Shown one piece after another: positions 1 through 11,789 of a stretch of DNA of 64,000 nucleotides (its first letter is position 1; every line of letters begins with the position of its first letter). The stretch covers positions 23,158,001 to 23,222,000 of the forward strand of contig OX940860.1 of assembly GCA_954871525.1 (NCBI GenBank), given 5' to 3'. A program made the translations under genes and the position numbers. Under the pieces are notes generated by a model that was not told the DNA's origin, made no database searches, and saw only the letters and a list, made by a program, of their open reading frames with translations. This DNA comes from Parietaria judaica (Eukaryota > Streptophyta > Magnoliopsida > Rosales > Urticaceae).

Positions 1-149
1 TTTTTGTTGCTTTTCAATAGAGTATATTTTTTGTGAAATTTGGAAATAGCAATATTCTCTTATTGATTAAATTACATGTTTTTTTTTTTTAATTAATAGC
101 CGGAGATCACTCGCACAGTGACCCAAGGTCTCAATATTTTTATTAATAG

Positions 150-1081
150 AATCCTCGCATATGTTAATCCAACAGATTGTCGACGAGGAACCGGTAGATT
201 CTGCGATTGATATTCCTCTGGACTTTGCGAACTCGAGGCTGCAAGAGACGATCGTCCTCACGCACAGATTCTCGAAGAACATATTCCGAACCAAAGAGCT
301 TTTCGCATGCAGAACTGTTCAGATGTTGTTCTCCGGGCTCGTCCTAGGTTCCATCTTCCACAATCTCCGGGACGATCTGGTTGGAGCTCGGGAGCGGGTT
401 GGTCTATTCGCTTTTGTGTTAACGTTCTTGCTGTCATCCACTATCGAAGCCTTGCCGATCTTCCTGCAAGAGAGAGAGATTCTAATGAAGGAGACTTCTT
501 GCGGAAGCTACCGAGTCTCCTCCTACGCCATAGCGAATGCCTTAGTGTATCTCCCTTTTCTGCTCATTCTAGCTTTCTTGTTCAGCACGTCGCTGTACTG
601 GCTCGTCGGCCTGAATCGGAACTTCTCAGCTTTTTTGTACTTCATGCTCCTGATATGGCTCATCTTATACACCGCGAATTCGGTCGTGGTGTGTTTCAGC
701 GCTCTGGTGCCGAACTTCATCGTGGGGAACTCGGTGATTGCCGGCGTGATGGGCTCGTTCTTTCTGTTCTCCGGCTACTTCATCACGAAGAGCGAGACGC
801 CGAGCTACTGGATCTTCATGCACTTCTTGTCCCTGTTTAAGTACCCGTTTGAGGGGTTTCTAATAAACGAGTTCTCGAATTCGGGCAAGTGCTTGGAGGT
901 ATTGTTCGACAAGTGCATGGTGAGCGGCGAAGACGTGCTTCGAGAGGAGGGTTACGGCGAGGAAAGCCGGTGGAGGAATGTGGGTGTCATGGTCGGCTTC
1001 ATCATTGTTTACAGGTTCATTTCTTACGTCATTCTCCGATGTCGATGCTCTCAGAGAGCTCTCACGCATGTCTTTGCTTGA
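150..1081 (+). CDS. ABCG5: ABCG5-type half-size ABC transporter, 3' part (transmembrane domain)
   Basis: This is the C-terminal membrane half of a plant ABCG (WBC) half-transporter. Such proteins dimerise and export lipids or hormones across the plasma membrane. The reading frame gives about 306 residues from position 161: a short linker, the segment LTHRFSKNIFRTKEL before the first helix, then about six hydrophobic helices. It includes LPIFLQEREILMKE and FFLFSGYFITK and ends in RCRCSQ, which I recognise as ABCG5-like. The ATG at 161 is unlikely to be the true start because the family has an N-terminal ATP-binding domain of roughly 300 residues. Upstream the frame is closed by TGA at 119-121. 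A plausible splice acceptor (ATTAATAG, ending at 150) joins in the right frame, so the rest may lie beyond the window. Alternatively this is a 5'-truncated copy. Family assignment is firm; completeness is unknown. Confidence 0.85.
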
Positions 1082-2145
1082 ACTCTCTATCTCTCTCGCG
1101 AGCGTACTGTTTGATAAATCACGTGTTTTGGAATTTAGTTCCTTGGATTGGATGGCGCAGAATATCAATAAGTGAATAGAAAATAGACACCTTTGCTTCT
1201 GAAATGATATCTCGTTTCGTTTCGTTTCACGAGTAAGATATTGTTTTATTAATAAATTATGTTTGTTTTGCTTTATGATTAAAAATATTGTTTGATTTCG
1301 TATACTGAAATCGTTCTAAGAAAGTCATAATACACATTAAGATTGATGCAATGCAAAAGAGTTTACAATTTATGGACTAGTGTGATCCGTATTGTATCAG
1401 AAAATATAACATTATTTTCGAATTTTTCGGGCGGACAGGGCCAAAATAAAAGAAAGTGATCTTGGCAGTCCTCAGATTTTAGCCAAATTCCATAGTTTTT
1501 CGGACTTTAAACCGACAGTTTTTGTTTGCCTAAATAATTCGAAGACCTGAAAATGAATGATGAAAAATTATAACTAACTTTAGTGGAAAGTTTCGGAATA
1601 TCTCGAATCAAGTTGGTCCGAAAAACACTTAAGATCTTTCCAAGAAAAATAAGGTGTGAGGGTTGTATCATGGTCCGAATTTTTGGTTACTTTAAATTTT
1701 TCTAACAAAAAAAATCCTCGTTGAATCATGGTCTTTCGGGTTTATATCAAATTACTTCAGCTTTAAATGATTTAAAAAATGATCCTATTATTATGCCCTT
1801 TGTTCCGGGAATGATTGAAAAATTTAAAATTTATTAGGATCCACCCCCGTTTTCGTTTTGCTTCGGTTCTATACTAGATCCTCGAATTATGTTTACATTC
1901 GGGCCATTGATGTTAGCAATCGGGGAAAACATAGGGGTGGGTTTCCCATTCCGCCTCCGTGATTCACGCCTGGGGCTCGAGTTCCATGTGGAGGAAGTGG
2001 TCCAAAGGTAGCCTCTGCTTACAAACAACTGAAATCATTAGAAAAGTAGAGTTCCGTCGTGTATTATTGTCTAATGCAAATTTGTTTTCTCTATGATTAT
2101 GTTCTTTACAAAATCTTCTCCACCTATTGATGGTTTGTTAATGCT
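1082..2145. other. 3' flank of the ABCG gene and unassigned sequence
   Basis: The first ~150 bases are probably the 3' UTR of the transporter. An AATAAA-like stretch (TTAATAAATTATG) lies near 1250. The rest is AT-rich. A GC-richer stretch at 1840-2030 has a 64-codon open frame on the minus strand that is low in complexity and matches nothing I know. I looked here for the missing end of the neighbouring hAT element and did not find it. Confidence 0.5.
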
Positions 2146-4545
2146 GGATCCAATCAATAATGCCGCGTATTTTTTCCACATGTCTTGAAATTTCTCTTTC
2201 GCCCGATCGTACAATTAAATTTATTATCTAGCAAGCACATCGTTGATGTAAAATATTACGAAATTGAGAAGCGGGCAATTTAGTTTCCAAGATTGTGATA
2301 GCGGCATTGTTGTTTGAGGCATTGTCTAAAGTAATAGAAATAACGCGATTTTGTAAACCCCAATCGTTGAATAATTCTAGTAATTTATCGGAAATATTTT
2401 GGCCGGTATGCCGACCCTCGAATGGTGCTAGATTTAAAAGTTTTTTACACGGATTCCAATCATCGTCTACGTAATGAGCGGTCAAACTCAAATAATCATT
2501 TAAACTCGGACCTCTCCACAAGTCGGTGGTGAAAGCAACGTTTATGCTAGGCATTTTGAAAAAATCGACCACAAAGTTTTTTTGCATAGCATATGCGGAT
2601 TCCATGTCGCTAGTATAAGTCGTACGGGAAAACTGCTGGTATGAGGGATTAATCCTATGCATATATGTAGTATGAGCAGGATTTTCGACCATACTCAGCG
2701 GCATGTCTGTAGAAAAAATCCATGCGAGGGTCCATTTCTGTAAATTAGCAGTGGTAAGGGCACTTACCTGTGCTGTGTTTACCTCATCGTCCACCCCGGT
2801 TAGGAAGCACATCTTTGCGTGTCGCGTCAAGTAGCCGGTTCCATGTTCCCCCAACGCATCTATGGTTGCCCCGCACTTCTTGCACGTGGCGATTTTCACT
2901 CGAACACTGTAGAGGGCGATTTTCACCGCCCTTTTCCAGTCACAAGAATAATCGAAAGAACACAATAATGATATGAACACGAATATTCCTGATTTATTAT
3001 ATTTGCAAAAAGGGCTCGGTTTCTCCCGTTGATTAGCTGGACACCCGAAATATGATAAACAAATACATGACGGCGCTCTCTAGTCTCAATATATTTGGAT
3101 TATAATAGATTAGTACTCAAAAATACAAAGAAATCTCTTTAAGATTTGAGTTTCTTTCTAAAAAACTAGCTTCTCTCTTCTGTCTCCTCTCCTCCTTTCT
3201 ATGAGGCTTCTCTTGCCTTTTATAGAGTTTACATTAAGTCCTCTTCTCGGCTTTCTCGCTCTTTTTCTCTTTCATCATTCGTTTCCTAAAGTGATTTGAG
3301 GGAAAGCATGGCAGATTTCTGCTTTATATCGCATCCGAGCAGACTGTCATTTTGGGTAGGTGAGCCTCATTAAATGCACATCTCTTCAGCCGACATTTGG
3401 CCCTGCAAGCCTCGTCGCTGACGCTTCTTATCGGGTGGGTAGGTCAGCTTCATTAAATGCACATCTCTTCAGCCGTCATTGGGCCCTGCGCTGATCATCA
3501 TGACGCACATCTCTTCAGCCGTCATTGGGCCCTGCGCTGGTCATCATGACGCACATCTCTTCAGCCGTCATTGGGCCCTGCGCTGATCATCATGACGAAA
3601 TTCCTCGAGAAGAGCGTGATGGGACGCTTCATCGCAACTTGCTTCTGTGTGGCTGTGCTTTCTCGCAATTTAACTTCCTCGGGGATAATCCTCGTCGGGG
3701 ATAATCCCCTCGGGCGATGAACTTCCTCGGGGATAATCCTCGTCGGGGATAATCCCCTCGAGCGAAGAACTTCCTTGCCGTTTTTCATGTCGTTTGTGGG
3801 CAAAACGACACGAGTTGTGTTGAGGGTAGATTTGACCAAATCCGACCTCAATAAACACCATTCTCCACCCATCGATCTTCGTGAAAAAACCTCCACACTT
3901 TGGAAGTGTTTGGTCTTCCCCACGCCAAGCCCGAAGGATTTGCTCTATTAATAATAAAAGGGAGAATATAGTGAATGAAAATGATAATAAAATAGAAAAA
4001 TGACTAAAAGTTATACATTGAGAAATGACTAAAAGTTATTACCCGGTTGAAGGACGTCGATCACATCGAGGACGGCCAACGGAGGCTTCACCGCTTTCTT
4101 CATGGGAACGTAAAGGAGAACCGTCGTGGTCGAAGGTATGGACCGGGGGCGGAGTCGGAAGGTCCTCCTCAGCATCATCGGGTCGTTGAGTTGCGTCGTC
4201 GTCGTCGTCGGAGGCTTCACGGTGGTCGTGTTGTTGAAACATTAGGTTGAAAAATGAATCGTTATTTCCCGCCCTAGATTGATAAACCGCCTCGACCATT
4301 TCTCGGGGCACTAAATCGGGATTGGCGTTGTGCATGCCCACCGCCCGAGTTAAACTAGGTCTTAGAGACCGTTGGGTATCATCGGGATAATTTGGATTTG
4401 GGGGGGAGAGAAATATTCCGGTCGGTAGCACAACGGGAATGTAGTCGTCAGGCGTACGTTGCGATTGTCCCCCAATTTGAAATTGGGGTTTCAAATTCCT
4501 AGCCGTCCTTCGACCCCGGGAACTACCGCCGCTTCCTTGACTCAT
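2146..4545 (-). pseudogene. hAT-family transposase (BED zinc finger, RICESLEEPER-like), interrupted and truncated
   Basis: Two coding blocks on the minus strand belong to one hAT transposase. The N-terminal block (4545-4039) is Gly/Ser/Arg-rich, then acidic (DDDDDATQRPDD) and ends in RRPSTG. The second block (about 2980-2146) has a BED-type finger (C33-x2-C36-x17-H54-x3-C58, counted from 2980). It is followed by FTTDLW and SITLDNAS, the regions holding the first two catalytic Asp of hAT enzymes. A TAG at 2228-2230 interrupts the conserved His-Ile-Leu-Asn-Leu region, and homology continues in frame for about 26 codons (INLIV, then EISRHVEKIRG). The C-terminal half with the catalytic Glu and the dimerisation domain is absent. 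An LTR-like insert separates the blocks. No working transposase can be made. Confidence 0.8.
2990..3950 (-). repeat. LTR-like insert with promoter and tandem repeats inside the hAT element
   Basis: On the minus strand this reads like an LTR: repeats, then a TATA box (CTATAAAAGG, about 3213-3224), then a leader, ending AATAAATCA at 2990. The U3-like part holds about 46-bp units (ACATCTCTTCAGCCGTCATT..., starting near 3461, 3507 and 3553, with diverged copies before) and a duplicated ~49-bp unit at 3673-3770 (CTCGGGGATAATCCTCGTCG). The outer boundary near 3.92-3.95 kb is not certain and no target duplication was found, so it could be a solo LTR or a truncated piece. Confidence 0.5.
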
Positions 4546-4894
4546 AATGAATAAAATATTAAACTTTAGAACTTTAGAAATTTAGAACTTGAGAACTTTA
4601 GAACTTGAAAGCTTAGAGAATTGAGAGAATTAGATAGAAGAATAGAAGATTGGTGTGATGAAATGAGGGTGGAGGAGGTGGTATTTATAAGGTTTGAGGA
4701 GAGAGTGGGGTGGTTGAATATTTATTATGGTGGGTGAAGTGGGTGAATAATTATGAGGAGATAGTGGGTTGAAATTGTGGTTGGGTAATAAATTTGAAAT
4801 TTGAAATTTTATGGTTGAAATTTTAGGGTTGAAATTCGAGTAAAGTGGATAGAAATTGTGGTTGGGTAATAAACTTTGGGTGAAAAGTGGTTAT

Positions 4895-4911
4895 CCCCCC
4901 CCCCCCCCCCC
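4895..4911. repeat. C17 homopolymer
   Basis: Seventeen consecutive C residues sit between the hAT leader and its TCGCGA-rich terminus. The length in the assembly may be inexact. Confidence 0.9.
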
Positions 4912-5065
4912 TCGGATCAGCTTCCCCACGTCGCGATTCTCTCTCCTCGTCGCGACCAATCGCGATTTCTCTCTCCACGTCACGACCCATCGCGAACTGC
5001 TGCTCCACGTCGCGACTCGTCGCGAGTCCGTGTCATGCGTCGCCACATGCAGCTCTAGTCCTAAT

Positions 5066-6455
5066 TGGCACATTTCCAACTGTCGCCGAATGCGTACAGA
5101 TATCTAATACGCCCTCGTGTTCTTTATCGTAAAGGGTTGGCCTTCTCGGCCGGTTTACGAATTCATGTACGTCAGCCCGCTATTGGTGAACCCATGTGGT
5201 GAGCAAAGGGGGTTTGATGGAAATACGGCAAATACTATTCTCTTAAAAGTCACGCGATGGTGAAGACTCCCTAAATTGTAATATCCCGTTTCAGTATTAA
5301 TATATCATTTTGAAGAATGCTTTTGTTATTCCTTACTATGAAGTTTTTGCTCTTAGAGGTGCAACATATCAGTTAACGATATTAATAACCTTTTGATATA
5401 ATTATTTCAATTACAACACTAGATTTATAAGATTGAATTATTCAATATTTATATTTAAATTTAAACTAGATACATTCTCGCCACCACCTTATACAAGTCT
5501 GAGTATATCATTTTAGTGAAATTGTGAGATTAAACTCTACTGTTTGATTGGTAAAAAAATTATGAAAAGCTAATCATCATTACTTTTACTGCTGAAACTG
5601 TTGGACATTTATTTACCCTGATTCCTAGACAGTAGACAGTGCTAGCTTTTTTTTTAACCACAAAGTACCACACTTTGCAATACTAACCCCATAAAAAAAT
5701 AATTGCTAACTCTATGTGTATGGAATTGGAAACGATAGTCTAAGTCAAATGACGATGATGATGAGTCACTCCTCTTAATGGAGCTTGAAAAGTTATAAAT
5801 AACAGTGGGGTTTTTTCTTTTTTTAATCTTTGTGGCTTATCAGTTGAATATTAGGAAATTGTAGTAGTACATTTTAGACTGCCATAAAATGATGAGTTTG
5901 TCTATTTGGGAAGGAAATCTTCTCCAAGAAAGTAGAAGTTTGACAGTTAAAGGAAGCCAAAATAAGTAATTGCAGGGATTGAGAGAGACAATTTTCCTCG
6001 TTTAATGGTAAAGTCAAGGAATTTTACACACTGCTCCTCTAACTTTGAACTCTCTTTTTATCAAAAGAAGGCAAAGCTCGCACCTTTATTTTGTCACGCC
6101 AAAGAGCTTATTACCATTTGGGAGCACCAATTATTGATTTCCACATTTCCATGTAAAATCAGGAAACAATTAAAGTATATTATAATATTGTGGAGGTAAT
6201 GGGAGTATGAATTTCGGACTTCCACATTACCTTCGGATAATAAAATCCGAATGTGATGAATTCAGATATTTTTGAATTCTAAACTTTCCGATTGAACTTG
6301 ATCATTTGATCTTGATCCGGGTAAATTTTAACTTTTGAATACTAAAAATGAAAAATAAATAAATAATATGGAGTCGTAATATTTTAATTTTGAATATTTT
6401 TAAAATTATAATTTTTTTGGTTACGGATTTACTTAGATTATATTAGAACATTAGT
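5066..6455. other. Intergenic, nothing recognised
   Basis: AT-rich sequence with short chance open frames only. No gene, RNA gene or terminal-repeat element was recognised. Confidence 0.6.
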
Positions 6456-6463
6456 ATTTACAC

Positions 6464-6745
6464 TAGAGCTGCACAAAAAAATCGTCAGTCCCGGTCGCGA
6501 CGCATCGCGGTGTTCTCCGGCCAGTCGCGACGTTTCGCGATTCGGTGCCCTAAATCGCGACTGTTCGCGACTCCCTCGGTGCATCGCGACTCGGAGCCCT
6601 CTCTCTCTCTCCGTCTCACAGACTCTCTCTCTCTCTCCATCGCGATGCATCGCGAGTCTCTCCACCACGACGCATCGCGACCCGCGTTTGGCGATTTCCG
6701 GCGATTTCGCCGCGACCGGTCGCGAAGCCGTGATTTGCAGCACTA
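6464..6745. mobile_element. hAT MITE, TCGCGA-rich family, copy 1
   Basis: A 282-bp element with ends TAGAGCTGCA and TGCAGCACTA, flanked by a perfect 8-bp duplication ATTTACAC (6456-6463 and 6746-6753). The interior carries many TCGCGA / GCATCGCGA words and a CT-rich centre. It has no coding capacity. Its ends match the hAT relic at 5057. Confidence 0.9.
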
Positions 6746-6753
6746 ATTTACAC

Positions 6754-8352
6754 ACACCATCGAAATCTTTTTGGAGAGCAACTTTTCAAACATGTCTATA
6801 TACTATGAAGTTTTTTTGCCTTAATTTTCTTTTCTTTTACTTTTAATTCTTTCTCAAATTACTTGGTCACTGCCTCCCCTATGCACACAAAAAAAAAAAA
6901 AAAAAAATTGTAATGTCCATAGTATACAACATAAAATTTGATGACACAAAGTAATGAATTATTTTCAATTACTCAAAGAAAATATTCTAATTCAAACAAA
7001 TATTGGATATTTGGTGAATGGCTTTGACGAACTCAAATGAATAAAGTCGTTGAAGTTGAGACACATTGACGGCAAATGCGCGCATAGATTGTTTACTTTC
7101 TTCAATGAACACATTGTGAACATTCGTCACGCCACTTCGGTGCTTGCCATAAATCATGCCACGGATTTGCGTTAGTGTTTTTTGTTGTATTGGGAAAAAA
7201 TAGAAAATTAAAATTGAATTCCTTTTTTTTATTATTATTCTTATTTTGAGGTATGTTTTGAGTATTTTTTGGGCATCAACTCATTCTTTCTTGCTGGATA
7301 ATTGAGAGGAAAAAGCGCATTTAGTTGGTGATATTGGTCAAGCTATGAGACAAAATGCAAATTGAAAGAGAGAGAGGAAAAAAAAAAGGTCCAATAAAAG
7401 GAGATTAAGATGGCATGGCACACTTAAAAAGGATAATAAAAATGTACATGAAAAAAGTAGACGGAAGGAGGAAAAGTATCACAAGATTGTTTATTAGACT
7501 AGGAATCTCTTCTTGGCTAAAAAGGAAAAAAAAAAAAGCTAAAGCATAGCGAGAAAAAAAAAAAGAAAAAAAAAAGAAAAAAAGAAGGTGTGCATAAACA
7601 CAATATGCCACGACCAAATTTATAGAGGGAAAAAATAAATTTTCATAATAAAATATTTCATGTTGAAATGTCCTTATTTAAAACGTATTATCGCAACATA
7701 AATACAAATGTCAATGAATCATTACGTAGCTGAATATTTTGAATTATTTATTTGAGATCGTTGGTTCACTTTTTCATGATAAAAACAAATGCTCCAATCT
7801 AGAAAAACATAAATACATATAATTAAGAAATAAACTTATACTCATACATGGAAAACATATGGCGAAATAATAGGGTGGAATTTTTTTATAAGTACTCTTG
7901 AAAAATTTATACTTAATATATGATGTTTATTTCGTGAAACTTAAAATAGATGGAGAGATAAATGCTCACTAGAACTAAAATCAATCAGTCTTTGATACAA
8001 ATTTGATTTTAAAAACTATTATTGGCTATTTTAATTAATCAAATAAGCCTTAATAAAAATTTGTAAATAATGAAAGAAAAGACATTCATAACTAAAAAAG
8101 AGGCATCTAGTGCTCCTACGTTGAACAAAAGTAAAGATACGGATATTTGCCTTTTTTTAAGAGATCTCCCGCCAAATAATAAACCATTAAAAGTGAAAAG
8201 ATTTATATTTTTTATAATAAAAATAAAGCTATAGAAAATTTATGCTAATGACAACATGAAAGACATAGAAGTAGATTAAAGATAAGACATTTAACTAATT
8301 TTTGCACATATGTTAACCATTGCCATTGTATATATGCTTGAATGTAGTAATA
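6754..8352. other. Intergenic, nothing recognised
   Basis: Very AT-rich, with homopolymer runs (A at 6888-6906; mixed A/G at 7504-7586). Open frames here are low-complexity artefacts. Confidence 0.6.
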
Positions 8353-8360
8353 GATCGAAT

Positions 8361-8885
8361 TAGGGGTGGCAATTCGGGTTGCGTGTCGTGTTCGTGCCGG
8401 GTCTTAATCGTTTTTTACTTATTTTATCTAGACCCAGACCCGTCCCATTTAAATAACGTGTTTATCGTGTCTACCCGTTTAACCCAATTAATAGAGACAT
8501 TTATTTATAAATGATAAATTAATTCAATTTATACTCATTTAACTTAATTTATTTAACTATATTGTCGAAGATTTTAAAATTTTACTAGCAAATTTTTATG
8601 TTCATCAATTGTAAGACGGAATTAATTAAATAAAAACATAAATTTCATATATAATAAGTATTAAAACACTTAATAACATATATAAAATGTAGAAAATGTA
8701 ACTTTTTACTCTTTAATCGTGTCTAATTGGGTCCCATCGTGTTATCGTGTTCGTGTCGTGTTTAACCGTTATTTAATCGTGTTCGACACGGTTGGACCCA
8801 GATCCATTTATGGTAGACCCAGACCCGTTTAAATCGTGTCGTAACCGTTTCGTGTTTCGTGTCCGACCCCAAATTGCCACCCCTA
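8361..8885. mobile_element. hAT MITE, TAGGGGTGGCAA family, copy 1
   Basis: A 525-bp element with inverted ends TAGGGGTGGCAATTCGGG / CCCCAAATTGCCACCCCTA and a perfect 8-bp duplication GATCGAAT (8353-8360 and 8886-8893). Subterminal zones repeat words such as CGTGTCGTGTT and GACCCAGACCCG. The middle is AT-rich and non-coding. Confidence 0.92.
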
Positions 8886-8995
8886 GATCGAATAAATAAG
8901 GTTGAACGAGCGTTTGAAATTTATTTTTTTAATTTCACGTTATGTTTGCACGTTTATTTTCTCTAATTATATTTTAAAAAATAAGAAAACAATAT

Positions 8996-9748
8996 TGTTG
9001 GAATTTATTAATAATAAATGACCAATAAATGTTCTAATAAATGAGCTAGTATAATGTGTTGAGTGGAGAGTAAATGTGGGAATGATTAATTACAAAGAGT
9101 TTGTGCAATATATAAGGAAAACAATAGTGATGTGAGTTCAACATGTGGCATAGTGATAAGTATGCCAAATGAGTGCCGTGTGGAGGCGAGGTGGCGAGAC
9201 CATGCCACCTCACGCTTTCGCAACGCCGCCCACCGGCGACACCGGCTCCGGCTCAGGGTCGGGTGCGTGGGCGTAGAGGCGCTAGTGGCGTCTTGTAGGC
9301 GCACTTGAGGCGCTTAAGCACGTAGGCTCGGGTCTCAGGCTTTCTCGCGGCGATTCTCGCCACATGTCGGTCGGAAGTTACTAGCCGTTGGGGGCGGTTT
9401 CTGACCGTTTTCTCGTTTTCCGTTTTCAGGCCATTAACTGCCGCTGAGAAGGGTCATTACCTTCTCAGCGTAACTGTTTTTGTGTCTTTAAAATTTTGTT
9501 TCTAAAACAGAAACTTAATTCTGCTCTTAGTATCATTTCTACTCTCTAAAACACTTGCAGAAACGCGTTCTTGCTTACGGTCGGAACTTCGCTTCGTCTT
9601 GCGATTTCCTGGCCAAAGGCTTGTCTTATCCTGGGTGTTCTTGCAAGCAGACTCGAAGACGTTTTTGAATGCTCGAAACACTATTAGGAAAGTGATCATA
9701 TGCACGATTCAAACCGTGACGTTTTCAACCTAGAAGAAATTTCCAACA
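8996..9748. repeat. Solo LTR with 5-bp target duplication
   Basis: A 753-bp LTR bounded by TGTTGGAATTT and AAATTTCCAACA, flanked on both sides by AATAT (8991-8995 and 9749-9753). A TATA-like box ATATATAAGG lies near 9109. No internal retroelement sequence is adjacent, so it is best read as the product of LTR-LTR recombination. Short open frames inside are not genes. Confidence 0.88.
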
Positions 9749-10018
9749 AATATAATATATTTATCATCGTGAAGACAAAATTAAATTGTTACATCCTACG
9801 AAATTAGTCAACTTTAGTTTTTTGACAAGCATTTGTACAAATGTTTAAGAGAATTATATTGTCATGTTACTCTAATCACTTTCATTCGTGTTTTTACAAA
9901 TAGAAGGTTGACTTTGATGCATAATAATAAAGTTGAGAGGTAACAAAGTTTATCGTGTAATTATGCTTTGCTACGGATGGGACGCAAGTTTGTGACTTAG
10001 AGAGAGGGTCGCCACGAA

Positions 10019-10529
10019 TAAGGGTGACAATTTGGAGCAGGACACGAAACACGAAACGGTTACGACACGATTTAAACGGGTCTGGGTCTATCGTAAATGG
10101 ATGTGGGTCCAACCGTGTCGAACACGATTAAATAACGGGTAAACACGGCACGAACACGATAACACGATGGGACCCAATTAGAAACAATTAAAGTGCAAAA
10201 AGTTACATTTTATATATGTTATTAAGTATTTTAATACTTATTATATATAACATTTATGTTTTTTTTTTACTTATTTATGACATCGTACTGAACATTAAAA
10301 ATGTTAATAAATTGTAAAATCTTAGATAATATAATTAAATAAATTAAGTTAAATGAGTATAAATTGAATTAATTTAACATTTTAAAATACATGAATATAT
10401 TAAATGGGTTAAACGGGTAGACACGATAAACACGGTATTTAAATGGGGCGGGTCTGAGTCTACATAAAATAAGTAAAAAACGATTAAGACCCGGCACGAA
10501 CACGACACGAAACCCGAATTGCCACCCTA
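10019..10529. mobile_element. hAT MITE, TAGGGGTGGCAA family, copy 2 (inverted)
   Basis: A 511-bp element of the same family as 8361-8885 but in the opposite orientation. It starts TAAGGGTGACAATTTGG, ends CCCGAATTGCCACCCTA, and is flanked by a perfect 8-bp duplication GCCACGAA (10011-10018 and 10530-10537). Confidence 0.92.
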
Positions 10530-10537
10530 GCCACGAA

Positions 10538-11780
10538 TGGAGACCCCCTCTATAAAGTTAATTTTTTTTTATCATAGACTCGTCAAGGTGCCAGCTGCTA
10601 GTCCTTCTGCAGCCAGTGCGCGGCTGCCCTCAGCTACGAATGTTATGGTGTGGCCGGTAGACAGCACGGAAGGCTCCCGCCCGCGGCAGACCACCTTGAA
10701 TCAAGGAAATTATTTGCACGAGCACCTAAACATTAGAAGTGTAAATGCCGATTATATATGTATACATATATTGTCTTCTCATTCACTTGACCAATTTAAT
10801 TATTATTGGTGGACATTAATGGAACATTTGATTATAGATTTCTACCCTATAAGGACCCATAATTGCGCCAAGGAAAGACAAAATTAGGTATATATGAACA
10901 ATATTTATATAAATTTAGAAAGAAAAAAGAAAAAGGACCAGCATTATAAAAGTTTGATAAGACAAGCCCAATTAGTATGTGTTTTTAATCAAACGGGAAA
11001 AATATTCCGCAAATTTGTATACATAAATAACGATTTTGTTTTCAAACCACCATGTTTTCTAGTCTTTTAAAAAAGACACAATGACGAGATAGTTCTCTAA
11101 GTTCTAACAAATGGCAATATTAGAGTGTATCATATATAAATATTAGTGGTTCCAAAAGTAAGTCATTTTTTACTCTCACGTTGGTGTTGTCACTGGCCAC
11201 ACTGGGCTCCGACCCGGACCGTGTACGTGGACTAGGGCAAGCGGAGTAAGCTCGATTTTTGGGCTGATCACGAAATTCTCACTCGCTCACTTCAAAATTT
11301 ATATATAAAAAAAATAGTTTTATTATTTTCTTTCAAATTATGCTAACTAAAACTTGTCGTATCTTGGTTGGCACGTAGATCTCAAAAGTCAAAACTATTC
11401 GTGATTCAAGCTGTGACTTTTTTTATCTTTAAAACATCTCCTAACATTTTCTTTTCCTCTTACCACATAGTGACAAGTTTTCTTTTTTGTGAACATATTA
11501 ATGCTGTGTTTTTAGGTTTCTTCATTGGTGTTTGATTAACCACATCCATAAATACACAGAATATGTGACAGTATTGTTGTTAATTTTTTATCACAAAATA
11601 TTATACGGATGAATATAATATTGGAGTTAATTTGATCACAAAGTGTGTTATATATTATTGGAATATTCGGCGTAAAATATTATAAGTTAGGATTGTAGGT
11701 AAAATTAGTAGCATATTATTTTTATCACAAGTATATTTTTAATGTTTTTAAATTTGTTAATCATAGATACTTGTTCGGTA
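10538..11780. other. Intergenic with a short GC-rich island
   Basis: About 130 bases at 10575-10705 are far more GC-rich than the surroundings and open in one frame (116 codons from 10537, mostly unrecognisable). This could be a gene fragment, but I cannot identify it. The rest is AT-rich with no recognisable feature. Confidence 0.45.
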
Positions 11781-11789
11781 TATTTTTTA

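Larger units (their letters stand above)
2146..5057 (-). mobile_element. Relic of an autonomous hAT transposon, 5' end preserved
   Basis: On the minus strand the element begins at 5057 with TAGAGCTGCATGTGGCGACG. This matches 17 of 20 bases of the terminal repeat of the MITE at 27705. The subterminal zone (4915-5050) is packed with TCGCGA-type motifs, as in the MITEs at 6464 and 27705. A C17 run (4895-4911) follows, then a leader with repeated AGAACTTT-like words, then the transposase start at 4545. Flanking bases GTCCTAAT (5058-5065) would be the 8-bp target duplication, but its partner and the other terminus are not found, so the 3' end is lost. Confidence 0.7.

Noticed and set aside
3170..3195. 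A minus-strand string sharing GACAGAAGAGAG with miR156
   Set aside because: Only about 12 bases agree, it sits in the leader of the LTR-like repeat, and no hairpin was seen.
4895..4911. C-tract as a possible G-quadruplex or functional element
   Set aside because: A plain homopolymer in a decayed transposon is most simply slippage, and its length may be an assembly error.
7504..7590. A-rich runs as a possible retroposon tail
   Set aside because: No body sequence or target duplication adjoins them; the surroundings are generally A/T-rich.
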